Shown here piece after piece: positions 51,708-62,188 of a stretch of 64,000 nucleotides of DNA (position 1 is the first letter of the stretch; each line of letters opens with the position of its first letter). This stretch comes from Mycobacterium colombiense. GTDB lineage: Bacteria > Actinomycetota > Actinomycetes > Mycobacteriales > Mycobacteriaceae. The position numbers and the translations under genes were made by a program. The stretch lies in contig NZ_MBEI01000008.1 in NCBI RefSeq assembly GCF_001953985.1, forward strand, positions 1-64,000, read 5' to 3'. Under the pieces are notes generated by a model. That model saw nothing but the letters and a program-made list of their open reading frames with translations. It ran no database searches and had not been told where the DNA came from.

Positions 51708-52325
51708 ATGCCCGACGCTCAGACGCCGTCCATTCAGGTCCTCCCGCGCGAACGCTTCGACATTCCCGACGAGGTGGCGCGCATTCCCCGCCCACCGGTT
51801 CCCACCCTCGATCCACCGTTCGGCATGCGCGTGGCGCAGCTCGAGGACGTGGACATGGTCACCGAGTGGATGAACCGCCCGCATTTGGCGCAGGCGTGGG
51901 AATACGACTGGCCGGCGCCCCGTTGGCGCCAGCACCTCAGCGCCCAGCTGGACGGGACCTATTCGCTCCCGCTGCTCGGCAGCATGGGAGGCACACCGCG
52001 CGCCTACCTCGAACTCTATTGGGGCGCAAAGGATCTGATCTCTCACTACTATGACGCCGAGCCCTACGACCTGGGGCTGCACGCCGCCATCGCCGACCTT
52101 AACCTGGTGAACCGCGGCCTGGGCCCCATGCTGTTGCCCCGGATCGTGGCCAGCGTCTTCTCGACCGAGCCGCGGTGCCGGCGGATCATGTTCGACCCCG
52201 ATCACCGCAACGCCACCGCGCGCCGGCTGTGCGAGTACGCCGGATGCAAGTTCCTCGGCGAGTACGACACGACGAATCGGCGCATGGCGCTCTACGCGCT
52301 GGAGGCGCCGATCACGGATTCGTAG
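51708..52325 (+). CDS. mbtK: Mycobactin lysine N-acyltransferase
   Basis: A 205-residue GNAT-fold enzyme that attaches the long acyl chain to the lysine N6 of mycobactin. It has the IucA/MbtK-type segments [39 protein letters not shown] (candidate catalytic His) and [22 protein letters not shown] (candidate catalytic Asp). It matches Rv1347c. Its 3' end overlaps the 3' end of convergent mbtN by 34 bp. Confidence 0.94.
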   Translation: MPDAQTPSIQVLPRERFDIPDEVARIPRPPVPTLDPPFGMRVAQLEDVDMVTEWMNRPHLAQAWEYDWPAPRWRQHLSAQLDGTYSLPLLGSMGGTPRAYLELYWGAKDLISHYYDAEPYDLGLHAAIADLNLVNRGLGPMLLPRIVASVFSTEPRCRRIMFDPDHRNATARRLCEYAGCKFLGEYDTTNRRMALYALEAPITDS

Positions 52326-53476
52326 CCGCCGTAGTCGGGCGCCATCCCGGCGGCCACCAGCTCCCACAGCACCTCGTCGGTGCCGCCACCGACGCGGGCC
52401 AGCTTCATGTCGCGCCACCAGGAGCCCAGCGGTGACTCATCGACCAGATATCCCGACCCGCCGAAGATGTGCATGCACTCCGAGATCACTTCCTCGCCGA
52501 GGCGGGCGGCGGTCACCTTGATGCCCGCGGCCGCGCGCAGGTCCAGCCGGCCCTGGGCCGCAAGGCCGTTCAGCCCGTGCCGCAGCAGATCGACGCGCGC
52601 CTGCAGATCCGCCATCCGCAGCCGCAACGCCTGGTGCTCGAACAGCGTGTGGCCGAATTGCCGACGAGTCATCATGCGGGCCAGTGTGATTCCGATCGCC
52701 CGCTGGCACGACGCGGCGATCTGCCCGGCGATCGACATGCGTTCATGCGCCAGCCCCCAGCTGATCGCGGCGAGACCGGTGCCGGCGCGGGCGACCAGGG
52801 CGTCGGCGGGCACCCAGGTATCGATGTGCACGGCGGCGGTGTCCAGCGGGCCGGCGCCGACCTTGTTGTAGGGCCGCTGCACGCTGACCTGCGCGGTCGG
52901 CACCGCGATCAGCGCGACGTGGCCGTGTCTGCTGTTCGAGTCGTCATCGACGCTGCGCGCCACCACCATGATGTGATCGGCGATGGGAGACAGCGACACG
53001 AACTTCTTGATTCCGCGGACATCGAAACCGCCGTTCCGAGAGGAGATCTCGGTGCGAACGATCTGCAGATCCGAGCCGCCCGACTCTTCGGAGGCCCCGA
53101 TGCACAGCACGGCCTGGCCGCGGATCGCCCGCTCGCAGATCTCCTTCAGGTAATCCGACTTGCCGAATCGGCGCAGCACCGAGATGGCCGAGTCGTGCAG
53201 GCTGACGCCGACCCCGATGCCCGCCGACGACAGCCGGCCCAGCGCGAGCGCGAGTTCCACCAGCTTGGCCACGTCGGGCAGCGGCCGGGTGCCCCACTTC
53301 CGGCTGAACACCCCGCGGGCACCCAGGTGCTCGATCAGCTCACGCGGAAAGCGTTGTTGCGCTTCGGCTTCGGCCGTCCACGCCAGGACTTGGTCGTCGA
53401 ACGCGCCGGCGAGCAGCTCCCGGTAGTCGTCGAGGGTGGTGTCGGATGTCGAGGTCGTCACCGCTGTTATCGTCAC
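52292..53476 (-). CDS. mbtN: Mycobactin acyl-ACP dehydrogenase
   Basis: A 394-residue acyl-CoA dehydrogenase-family flavoenzyme that introduces the cis double bond in the mycobactin acyl chain. Family segments include [16 protein letters not shown] (FAD/substrate loop), [41 protein letters not shown] and the C-terminal FAD contact [14 protein letters not shown]. It corresponds to fadE14 (Rv1346). It starts immediately after the mbtM stop with no gap, so it is in the mbtL-M-N operon. Confidence 0.93.
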   Translation of the reverse strand: MTITAVTTSTSDTTLDDYRELLAGAFDDQVLAWTAEAEAQQRFPRELIEHLGARGVFSRKWGTRPLPDVAKLVELALALGRLSSAGIGVGVSLHDSAISVLRRFGKSDYLKEICERAIRGQAVLCIGASEESGGSDLQIVRTEISSRNGGFDVRGIKKFVSLSPIADHIMVVARSVDDDSNSRHGHVALIAVPTAQVSVQRPYNKVGAGPLDTAAVHIDTWVPADALVARAGTGLAAISWGLAHERMSIAGQIAASCQRAIGITLARMMTRRQFGHTLFEHQALRLRMADLQARVDLLRHGLNGLAAQGRLDLRAAAGIKVTAARLGEEVISECMHIFGGSGYLVDESPLGSWWRDMKLARVGGGTDEVLWELVAAGMAPDYGGYESVIGASSA

Positions 53477-55042
53477 TTAGTCCACCGCCTCCAAGGAACG
53501 CCGGACTTCCAGCCGGCGGAGTTTGCCCGAGGACGTCCGGGGCAGCGACCCCGGCGCCATGAAGATCACGTCGGACGGAACGACGCCGCACACGGACGCG
53601 ACGCGCGCAATGACCTCGGCGCTGGCGCCGGCCTGATCTGCGCCGCGGAATTCGGCGGCGACGATCAGGCCGGGGCGCGCGGAACGCTCACCGGTGGCCA
53701 GCGCCACCACGGCGCCCTCGCGCACTCCGCGGACCCCGGCGGCGGCCGTCTCGATCTCGGTCGGGAAGATGTTGCGGCCCGCGATGGTGATGAGCTCCTT
53801 GGCCCGGCCGCACACTACGAGGCCACCCTCGTCGAAGAAGCCGAGATCGCCGGTGGGAAACCAGCCCTGGCGGTCGACGGGTGAGTGACCCAGATAGCCG
53901 TCCATCATCGACGCGCCCCGGATCTCGATCTCACCGATCCCGTCCCGCGCGTCGTCGCGCGGCGAGATCCGGATCTCTGTCCCCGGAATCGGCTCGCCCA
54001 GCACCGCGTGGCGATGCGACCCCGTCTCGTCGGTGCCGCTGGCGAAGCGCAGCCCGGTGCCAGGGGCCGGCACGGTCACGGCACAGGTCGACTCGGCCAG
54101 CCCGTAGGACGGGGTGGCGGCGCCGGCGTCGAATCCGAACGGGGCCATCGCGTCGGCGAAGCGCTGGTATCCCTCGCAGTCGACCGGTTCTCCGCCGTTG
54201 ATCGCCACCCGCAGCGCGCCGAGGTCGACGTCGGATACCCGGCGGGCATACCTGCCCAGCAGGTTGTAGGCGAAGTTGGGCGCCGCGGTGATCGTCGCGC
54301 GGCTTTCCGAGAGCCACCCCAGCCAGCGAAACGGCGAGGCGGTGAAAGCCGCTGTGGGAGCCAGCCATACCGACATTCCGCCCAGCGCCGAGGCGAGCAA
54401 GAACGACAGGCCCATGTCGTGGTACAGCGGCAGCCACGAACAGCCGACGTCCGCCGGCGTCACGGCGAGGCGCGCGTTGAGCCCGCGCAGGTTGGCCAGC
54501 ACCGCGCCCGGCGCGAGCATGGCCGTCTTGGGTGAGCCGGTGGAGCCCGCCGTGCCCTGCAGGATCGCCGGGTTACCGGCGTCGGTCGTAAAGGCCGCTC
54601 CCGCGCGACCCGGATGTGCCGCCGCGGCAAGGTTTTCGACGACCATGTCGCCGAGTCCGGATGGATCCAGCGCCTGCAATCCGTCCAGGTGCGCGCCATG
54701 GCTCAGGACGGTGCGCACACCGATCCCGCTGAAGCGGGTCAGCGTCGACTCGGCCCACTGCCTGCCGTCGGCGCCGCGCACCGGCCCGGGCAGGATCGAC
54801 ACGCCGGCGCCCGCGAGCCACGCGCCCTGGATGGCGGCGACGAACTCGAGTGTCGGTTCGCCGACGAGGCCCACCGCGGCCGGGCGCCCGCGGTCCAGCA
54901 GCCACCCGGCGATGTTTTCGGCCAGCCCGTGCACTTCCGGCCAGGGGTGGTGGCCCCACCTCGACGTCTCGCGGTCGAAGACAACCAGTTCGCTGGTGCC
55001 CGTGCGCATCGCGTCCGTCAGCGCCGCGGCCAGTTCACTCAT
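53477..55042 (-). CDS. mbtM: Mycobactin fatty acyl-AMP ligase
   Basis: A 521-residue adenylate-forming enzyme that activates the fatty acid and loads it onto the carrier MbtL. Motifs: P-loop-like [14 protein letters not shown] (near residue 163), [36 protein letters not shown] and the catalytic-lysine tail [16 protein letters not shown]. It corresponds to fadD33 (Rv1345). It overlaps mbtL by 8 bp. Confidence 0.93.
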   Translation of the reverse strand: MSELAAALTDAMRTGTSELVVFDRETSRWGHHPWPEVHGLAENIAGWLLDRGRPAAVGLVGEPTLEFVAAIQGAWLAGAGVSILPGPVRGADGRQWAESTLTRFSGIGVRTVLSHGAHLDGLQALDPSGLGDMVVENLAAAAHPGRAGAAFTTDAGNPAILQGTAGSTGSPKTAMLAPGAVLANLRGLNARLAVTPADVGCSWLPLYHDMGLSFLLASALGGMSVWLAPTAAFTASPFRWLGWLSESRATITAAPNFAYNLLGRYARRVSDVDLGALRVAINGGEPVDCEGYQRFADAMAPFGFDAGAATPSYGLAESTCAVTVPAPGTGLRFASGTDETGSHRHAVLGEPIPGTEIRISPRDDARDGIGEIEIRGASMMDGYLGHSPVDRQGWFPTGDLGFFDEGGLVVCGRAKELITIAGRNIFPTEIETAAAGVRGVREGAVVALATGERSARPGLIVAAEFRGADQAGASAEVIARVASVCGVVPSDVIFMAPGSLPRTSSGKLRRLEVRRSLEAVD

Positions 55043-55310
55043 CGCGAGGTTTCGCGGCGATCGCGGCCTGCAGGTCGCCGACCGTGTCGCAGTTCAACAG
55101 CTCCTCTTCGGACAGGGACACGCCCAGCCGCTCTTCGATCGCCACCATGCCCACGGCGAAGGCGACCGAATCCAGTCCGACGTCGTCGACGAGCCGGGCA
55201 TCCGGCGTCACGCGCGACGGGTCGACGTTCAGGTCGTCGCGCAGGATGCTCAGCAGCTCGGCGGCGACCGGAGAAGGGGAAGTCGAAGAAGTGGGGGAAG
55301 AGGAAGTCAT
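55035..55310 (-). CDS. mbtL: Mycobactin acyl carrier protein
   Basis: A 91-residue acyl carrier protein. The phosphopantetheine Ser lies in [19 protein letters not shown] (near residue 48). It carries the acyl chain for MbtM, MbtN and MbtK. It is the first gene of mbtL-M-N, and its ATG is 25 bp after an IdeR box. It matches Rv1344. Confidence 0.92.
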   Translation of the reverse strand: MTSSSPTSSTSPSPVAAELLSILRDDLNVDPSRVTPDARLVDDVGLDSVAFAVGMVAIEERLGVSLSEEELLNCDTVGDLQAAIAAKPRDE

Positions 55311-55334
55311 GGCGCAGAACGTTAGCAGCCTGAC

Positions 55335-55353
55335 TTAGGCAAGGCTAGCCTTA
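55335..55353. promoter_or_regulatory. IdeR iron box upstream of mbtL
   Basis: TTAGGCAAGGCTAGCCTTA is a near-palindromic iron box (GGCTAGCC core) matching TTAGGTTAGGCTAACCTAA at most positions. It fills the short gap between guaB1 and mbtL, so mbtL-M-N should have its own iron-repressed promoter. Confidence 0.85.
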
Positions 55354-55363
55354 CTGCCGCGTG

Positions 55364-56818
<1,455 letters not shown>

Positions 56819-56848
56819 TCAAGCCCCCTTCACTCTGGTATCGCCCGG

Positions 56849-58318
56849 CTACGCGGGCACTTCGGAGCGGTCTCCGCTCCACAGTGTGTGGAAGCGCTTG
56901 CCCGGGTCGTCATCGATGCGCCCGTAGGTGTGTGCGCCGAAGAAGTCGCGCAAGCCCTGCGTGAGTGCCGCCGGCAGCCGCTCGGTGCGCAGCGCGTCGT
57001 AATAGGACAGCGCGGAGGCGAAGCCGGGGATCGGGATGCCGAGCTCGGTGGCCTTCACCACGACGCGACGCCAGCTGTCGATGGATTCCTCGATGGCACT
57101 GCGGAAATAGGGCGCGACGATCAGGGTCGGCAGGTCGGGATTCTCGTCGAACGCCTCCTTGATCCGGTTGAGGAACTTCGCCCGGATGATGCACCCGCCG
57201 CGCCATATCGTCGCCATGTCGCCGGGCGTGATGCCCCAGTCGTACTCGGCGCTGCCGGCCTGGATCTGGTTGAAGCCCTGCGCGTAGGCGACGATCTTCG
57301 ACGCGTACAGGGCCTTGCTCACGTCGTCGATGAACTGCGTTGCGTCGCTTGGCTTCTCGCCGAGCCGGCCGGAGGCCAGGCCGGTGGTGGCCTTGCGCTG
57401 GGCGACCGAGCCGGACAGCGCGCGGGCGAACACCGCCTCGGCGATACCGGTCACCGGCACACCGAGATCGAGGGCCGACTTCACGGTCCAGCGCCCCGTG
57501 CCCTTCTGCTCGGCCTCGTCGAGGATGAGGTCGACCAGCGGCTTGCCGGTTTTGGCGTCGGTCTGGCGCAGCACCTGCGCGGTGATCTCGATCAGGAAGC
57601 TGTCCAGGTCGCCCTTGTTCCACTCGGCGAACACGTCGGCGATCTCGGGAGCGGTCTTGCCCAGGCCGTCGCGCAACAACTGGTAGGCCTCGCCGATCAG
57701 CTGCATGTCGGAGTACTCGATGCCGTTGTGCACCATCTTGACGAAATGACCGGCGCCGTCGGGGCCGATGTGGGTGCAGCACGGCACGCCGTCGACGTGC
57801 GCGGAGATCTCCTCGAGCAGCGGGCCGAGCGACTTGTACGACTCGGCCGGGCCGCCGGGCATGATCGACGGGCCGTTGAGCGCGCCCTCCTCACCGCCGG
57901 AGATGCCTGCGCCGACGAAGTGCAGGCCCCGCTCGCGGATCGCCTTCTCGCGGCGGATGGTGTCGGTGTAGAGCGCGTTGCCGCCGTCGATGATGATGTC
58001 GCCGGATTCCATGGCGTCGGCGAGCTCGTTGATGACGGCGTCGGTGGGGTCACCCGCCTTGACCATGATGATCACCCGTCGCGGCTTCTCCAGCGCGTCC
58101 AGAAATTCCTCGATCGTCTCGGAGCGGACGAAGTTGCCGTCGTCGCCGTGCTCCTTGAGCAGCGCATCGGTTTTGGCGATCGAGCGGTTGTGCAGCGCCA
58201 CGGTGTAGCCGTGCCGGGCGAAGTTGCGGGCGAGGTTTGAACCCATCACGGCCAGGCCCGTGACGCCGATCTGCGCGGTGCCGGTCTTGGAGCTGGAGCG
58301 GGCATCCGACGAACTCAT
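56849..58318 (-). CDS. gnd1: 6-phosphogluconate dehydrogenase
   Basis: A 489-residue enzyme of the oxidative pentose phosphate pathway. NADP-binding fold GVTGLAVMGSNLARNFA, signature DIIIDGGN, substrate loop GISGGEEGALNGPSIMPGG and catalytic KMVHNGIEYSDMQLI. The ATG at 58318 with GAGAGG upstream is where similarity begins; a longer frame upstream is a spurious extension. It is the long (E. coli-type) form, whereas gnd2 elsewhere in mycobacteria is the short form. Confidence 0.95.
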   Translation of the reverse strand: MSSSDARSSSKTGTAQIGVTGLAVMGSNLARNFARHGYTVALHNRSIAKTDALLKEHGDDGNFVRSETIEEFLDALEKPRRVIIMVKAGDPTDAVINELADAMESGDIIIDGGNALYTDTIRREKAIRERGLHFVGAGISGGEEGALNGPSIMPGGPAESYKSLGPLLEEISAHVDGVPCCTHIGPDGAGHFVKMVHNGIEYSDMQLIGEAYQLLRDGLGKTAPEIADVFAEWNKGDLDSFLIEITAQVLRQTDAKTGKPLVDLILDEAEQKGTGRWTVKSALDLGVPVTGIAEAVFARALSGSVAQRKATTGLASGRLGEKPSDATQFIDDVSKALYASKIVAYAQGFNQIQAGSAEYDWGITPGDMATIWRGGCIIRAKFLNRIKEAFDENPDLPTLIVAPYFRSAIEESIDSWRRVVVKATELGIPIPGFASALSYYDALRTERLPAALTQGLRDFFGAHTYGRIDDDPGKRFHTLWSGDRSEVPA

Positions 58319-58418
58319 GTTTTCGCCTCTCAATGTGGACAACTTTTCCGAAAAGCTTTCGGTGACACTGTGGCACAGCGAACAGTCGGGCGCCCGGGGT
58401 GATCGGCCCCCGGCTGCG

Positions 58419-59369
58419 TCAGAGGTTGAACAAGCGTTCCAGCTCGGTGAGCCACGGGACGGCCAGCGCGACGGTGGGCACCACGAACACCGCGGCCGCG
58501 GCCAGGTATGCGGCCGCCGACAGCAGCGGGCTGTTGCCACGTCCACCCAGCCGGCGCACCCTGACCACCGTGCTGGGGCCGCTGGCCGCGAGTGCACCCG
58601 ACGGGGCCAGCCCCGATGCGCACGCGACCAGCGCCCGGGCCAGGGGAGCGCGACCCGCGGCGCGGACCGCCGCATCGTCGGCGAGCAACTCGACCAGGAG
58701 CTGGACCGCACCGAGCGCGTTGGCGCTGCGGACCAGCCGCGGGAATGCGGCGTGCACCGCTGTGAAGGCCTCCAGCACCAGGTCGTGTCGCGCGCGCAGG
58801 TGGGCGCGCTCGTGGGTGAGAATCGCCTCGACCTCGGCGTCGGCGAGCGTGGTCAGCGTTCCCTCGCTGACCACCACCCGGCTGCGCACGCCGGGCAGGC
58901 AGTAGGCGAGCGGCTGCGCCACGTCGAGCACGCGCAGATCGCGCGTGCGGGCGCGGGGCTGGGACAGCGCCGCGCCGTGGCCGACTCCGACCAGGTCGAC
59001 GACCATGCGGTGGTGGGCCCGTCGTTTCCGGTTGGCGATGGCCACCCGGACCACCGCGACCATCAATCGGGCGCCGACCAGCACGGTCAGGGCGAAAACG
59101 CTGACGTAGACCGTCCACAGCGGCCAGCCGAGGCGGTCGGCGGCGCCGACGATGCTGGTCGTGGGGCGCCCGTCGCGGCCGGGCATCAGCAACCGGGTGG
59201 CGATCGCGATGCCGGCGCTGAACGCCGACAGCACCGCGGCCAGCGCGACGGCTTGCCAGAGCACCATGGCGGCGCGGGGAGCGCGCAGCGGCCAGCGCGC
59301 GCGTGCCAACATCGCCGGCACCGGGCCGGTCAGTAGCACCGCGAGAATGGTGAAAGCCAGCGCGGACAC
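58419..59369 (-). CDS. M56-family membrane metallopeptidase (BlaR-like, Rv1845c)
   Basis: A 316-residue polytopic protein with helices at the N-terminus, near 35-60, 80-105 and the C-terminus. The zinc-peptidase motif HERAH (HExxH, near residue 190) has an additional candidate ligand in LLADDAAVRAAG. M56 peptidases paired with BlaI repressors cleave the repressor on signal. It lacks the penicillin-sensor domain of true BlaR1. It lies 14 bp after blaI on the same strand. Confidence 0.9.
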   Translation of the reverse strand: MSALAFTILAVLLTGPVPAMLARARWPLRAPRAAMVLWQAVALAAVLSAFSAGIAIATRLLMPGRDGRPTTSIVGAADRLGWPLWTVYVSVFALTVLVGARLMVAVVRVAIANRKRRAHHRMVVDLVGVGHGAALSQPRARTRDLRVLDVAQPLAYCLPGVRSRVVVSEGTLTTLADAEVEAILTHERAHLRARHDLVLEAFTAVHAAFPRLVRSANALGAVQLLVELLADDAAVRAAGRAPLARALVACASGLAPSGALAASGPSTVVRVRRLGGRGNSPLLSAAAYLAAAAVFVVPTVALAVPWLTELERLFNL

Positions 59370-59383
59370 ATAGTTAGTGTCCC

Positions 59384-59803
59384 TCAGCCCTCCGGTGGAG
59401 CGCCAGCAGATGGGGAGTTGTTGCGTTGATTGGCTTCCAGTTCGGCGAGTGCGCGCCGCAGCGCCTCCGCCTCGTCGGCGCCGACGCGTTCGACGAAGTG
59501 CACCAGCGCGGCCTGACGGCCGCCGGAATCCTCGGCCTGGGCCAGCGCGTCCACCATGAGTCCGGCGACCAGTTCGTCGCGACCGTGCACCGGTGCGTAC
59601 CGGTGCGCCCGGTCGTCGCGGATCTGGGAGACCAGGTTCTTCTTGGCCAGCCGTTGCAGGACGGTCATGATCGTGGTGTAGGCCAGGTCGCGCTGTGCCG
59701 ATAACGCCTCATGGACCTGGCGAACGGTCTGAGGCTCGGGCGTGGACCACAGGTGGTCCATGACGGCCCGTTCTAGATCCCCCAGCCGTGTCAGTTTGGC
59801 CAT
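59384..59803 (-). CDS. blaI: BlaI/MecI-family repressor
   Basis: A 139-residue winged-helix repressor, MAKLTRLGDLERAVMDHLW at the start, recognition region TVRQVHEALSAQRDLAYTTIMTVLQRLAKKNLV, and a C-terminal dimerisation part. It closely matches M. tuberculosis BlaI (Rv1846c), which controls beta-lactamase and ATP synthase genes. The ATG at 59803 is the family start; a ten-residue upstream extension is rejected. A BlaI-type palindrome is 44 bp upstream. Confidence 0.94.
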   Translation of the reverse strand: MAKLTRLGDLERAVMDHLWSTPEPQTVRQVHEALSAQRDLAYTTIMTVLQRLAKKNLVSQIRDDRAHRYAPVHGRDELVAGLMVDALAQAEDSGGRQAALVHFVERVGADEAEALRRALAELEANQRNNSPSAGAPPEG

Positions 59804-59846
59804 AGTTCGTTCATCTCCTGAGCGTCGAATCAAGCGTACTCCGGCT

Positions 59847-59863
59847 TACTACCGACGGTCGTA
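59847..59863. promoter_or_regulatory. Candidate BlaI operator
   Basis: TACTACCGACGGTCGTA has arms TACTAC and GTCGTA that are complementary at 5 of 6 positions around a 5-bp centre. It lies just upstream of blaI, where autoregulation is expected. The assignment to BlaI is by position and by the TAC/GTA arms common in this repressor family. Confidence 0.55.
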
Positions 59864-59939
59864 CGAAAGCCTGACAAATCGCTGTGTCGGCCACCGCGCG
59901 CCCCCGCCGCGAACAAGAAGAACAATACCCCTTGCAAAG

Positions 59940-59958
59940 TTAGGGCAGCCTTGCCTAT
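59940..59958. promoter_or_regulatory. IdeR-like iron box between blaI and the thioesterase
   Basis: TTAGGGCAGCCTTGCCTAT reads ATAGGCAAGGCTGCCCTAA on the other strand and matches the IdeR consensus at about 14 of 19 positions. It sits 137 bp from blaI and 163 bp from the thioesterase, so either could be iron-controlled. I recall Rv1846c/Rv1847 being listed among IdeR-box genes in M. tuberculosis, but cannot verify it here. Confidence 0.5.
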
Positions 59959-60120
59959 TCTGATCGAGTCGAGCGATAACGGACCGTGTGAGAGTCCTGA
60001 GGGCTGCAGCGACCCCCGGTCTACTCGATCGGCGAGCCCCGTGCCTTCGAGGCGCGGGGCTCAGCCGTTTTCCGGCCCAGAATCCGCCGCGACGTCGTGC
60101 CGGGGCCATGGTGTAGACAC

Positions 60121-60549
60121 ATGGACGTGCCAGAGCCGCAGAAAACGATCCTCCCGCCGGACTTCGCCGCACCGTTCGACCGCGAAATCGGGCTGCAATT
60201 CACCGAACTCAGCCCCGACGGTGCCCGCGCCCAGCTCGAGGTCACGCCCAAGCTGCTGCAGCCGATGGGTTTGGTTCACGGTGGCGTTTACTGCTCGATG
60301 ATCGAGAGCATGGCCAGCGTCGCCGCCTACACGTGGCTGGCCACCCGCGGCGGCGGAAACGTGGTGGGCGTCAACAACAACACCGACTTTTTGCGCTCCA
60401 TCGGCTCGGGCATGGTGTACGGCACCGTCGAGCCGATCCACCGCGGGCGAAGCCAGCAATTGTGGTTGGTCACCATCACCGACAGCGACGACCGGATCGT
60501 CGCCCGCGGTCAGGTGCGGCTGCAGAACCTCGAGGTTCGCGAGGGCTGA
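60121..60549 (+). CDS. Hotdog-fold thioesterase (Rv1847-like)
   Basis: A 142-residue PaaI-type thioesterase. Family core: LLQPMGLVHGGVYCSMIESMAS (HGG-x-Y plus catalytic acid region) and NNNTDFLRSIGSG. It starts at ATG 60121 in place of an upstream in-frame start without family sequence. In M. tuberculosis the urease genes follow; here the next gene is ndh on the opposite strand. It may remove misloaded acyl groups in siderophore or lipid synthesis; this is speculative. Confidence 0.88.
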   Translation: MDVPEPQKTILPPDFAAPFDREIGLQFTELSPDGARAQLEVTPKLLQPMGLVHGGVYCSMIESMASVAAYTWLATRGGGNVVGVNNNTDFLRSIGSGMVYGTVEPIHRGRSQQLWLVTITDSDDRIVARGQVRLQNLEVREG

Positions 60550-60615
60550 TCAGGCTCGACCAGCGATGAAATGCGTTGTCGCGCACCCTCATCCGAGGGA
60601 GTCAGCGGCGATCGG

Positions 60616-62001
60616 CTAGCTGGCCCGCCTGGCCGCCGGCCGCTTGGCCTCCGCGGCGACCACTGCCAGCTGCTCGAGCCGGGTCCGGGCGAACGCCTGC
60701 TGCTCGGTGATCGTCAGCTGGCCGCGCCGGGTGCTCAGGAACGTCACCGTCCAGGACAGCAGCGTGCTGATCTTGGTCTTGAACCCGACCAGGTAGACCA
60801 GGTGCAGCACCAGCCAGGCGAACCAGGCGAACAGGCCGCTGAATTCGAGGGGGCCGATCTTGGCCACCGCGGAGAACCGCGACACCGTGGCCATGGAGCC
60901 CTTGTCGAAGTACTGGAACGGCTCCCGGTCGGCCGGGTTGGCGCCGCCGAGTTCGGCCTTGATGGCGCTCGCGACGTACTTGGCGCCCTGAATCGCCCCC
61001 TGCGCCACCCCTGGCACGCCTTCCACGGCGGCCAGGTCGCCGATGACGAACACGTTCGGGTGGCCGGGGACCGACAGGTCGGGCAGCACCTTGACGCGGC
61101 CGGCCCGGTCCAGTTCGACCGACGACTGATCGGCGAGGTCGCGCCCCAGCGGGCTGGCTGACACGCCGGCGGACCACACCTTGCAGGCCGACTCGATGCG
61201 CCGGACGGTGCCGTCGGAATCCTTCACGGTGATGCCGTTGCGATCGACGTCGGTGACCATCGCACCCAGTTGGATTTCTACGCCCATCTTCTCCAGCCGG
61301 GCCGCCGCGCGCTGACCCAGCTTGTCGCCGAACGGCGGCAGCACGGCGGGCGCGGCATCGAGCAGAATCACCCGCGCCTTCGTCGAGTCGATGTGCCGGA
61401 ACGAGCCCCTCAAGGTGTCCTTCGCCAATTCCGCTATCTGCCCGGCCATTTCGACGCCGGTGGGCCCGGCCCCGATCACGGTGAACGTCAGCAGCTTGGC
61501 TCTCCGCTCCGGATCGCGCGACCGCTCGGCCTGTTCGAACGCGCTGAGGATGCGCCCTCGCACCTCGAGGGCGTCGTCGATCGACTTCATGCCGGGCGCG
61601 AATTCGGCGAAATGGTCGTTGCCGAAATACGACTGGCCGGCGCCGGCGGCGATGATCAGGCTGTCGTAGGGAGTGTCGTAGGTGTGTCCGAGCAAATCGG
61701 ACACCACGAACTTGCCCTCCAGATCGATGTGAGTGACGTCCCCGAGCAGCACCTGAACGTTGCGCTGCCTGCGCAGCACGACCCGGGTCGGCGGCGCGAT
61801 ATCGCCTTCGGACACAATGCCCGTCGCCACTTGGTACAGCAGCGGCTGGAAGAGGTGGTGCGTCGTCCGCGCGATCAGTTTGATGTCAACGTTGGCGTGC
61901 TTGAGTTTCTTCGCCGCGTTCAGTCCACCGAACCCGGAGCCGATGATGACCACCTGATGACGGCGCTCCGGTCCAGCTGTGGTACCTGGCTGGGGGCTCA
62001 T
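60616..62001 (-). CDS. ndh: Type II NADH dehydrogenase
   Basis: A 461-residue non-proton-pumping respiratory NADH:menaquinone oxidoreductase. FAD site VVIIGSGFGGLNAAKKLKH at the start, NADH site VIGAGPTGVEMAGQIAELA (near residue 178), and PNVFVIGDLAAVEGVPGVAQGAIQG for the second FAD contact. A C-terminal hydrophobic or amphipathic part (AWLVLHLVYLVGFKTK) anchors it to the membrane. It corresponds to Rv1854c. A CRP-like palindrome lies ~95 bp upstream. Confidence 0.95.
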   Translation of the reverse strand: MSPQPGTTAGPERRHQVVIIGSGFGGLNAAKKLKHANVDIKLIARTTHHLFQPLLYQVATGIVSEGDIAPPTRVVLRRQRNVQVLLGDVTHIDLEGKFVVSDLLGHTYDTPYDSLIIAAGAGQSYFGNDHFAEFAPGMKSIDDALEVRGRILSAFEQAERSRDPERRAKLLTFTVIGAGPTGVEMAGQIAELAKDTLRGSFRHIDSTKARVILLDAAPAVLPPFGDKLGQRAAARLEKMGVEIQLGAMVTDVDRNGITVKDSDGTVRRIESACKVWSAGVSASPLGRDLADQSSVELDRAGRVKVLPDLSVPGHPNVFVIGDLAAVEGVPGVAQGAIQGAKYVASAIKAELGGANPADREPFQYFDKGSMATVSRFSAVAKIGPLEFSGLFAWFAWLVLHLVYLVGFKTKISTLLSWTVTFLSTRRGQLTITEQQAFARTRLEQLAVVAAEAKRPAARRAS

Positions 62002-62095
62002 GTTTCCGCTGCTCCTGACGGGGGGCTTCTGGACGCGCGACTGCGATTAGCCACCACGCTAGTCAGGCGGATACCCGCAAACCTAGCTGGCAACA

Positions 62096-62111
62096 TGTGT
62101 AATCAAACACA
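62096..62111. promoter_or_regulatory. CRP-like site upstream of ndh
   Basis: ATGTGT and ACACAT (62095-62100 and 62107-62112) form a perfect inverted repeat with a 6-bp spacer, which equals TGTG-N8-CACA, the CRP half-site pattern. It is centred about 103 bp upstream of the ndh start codon. Mycobacterial CRP (Rv3676-type) controls several respiratory genes, so ndh is a sensible target. Confidence 0.6.
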
Positions 62112-62188
62112 TCGCCTGTATCACTGCTGGTCGTCGAGCGTGATACTCGTCATGTCCGCCCGGCCGGTCCGCTGAGGCGCCGAAATGC

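Noticed and set aside
58319..58711. Long N-terminal extension of gnd1
   Set aside because: It overlaps the M56 peptidase gene in antisense sense and is unlike any 6PGDH; the family start is at 58318.
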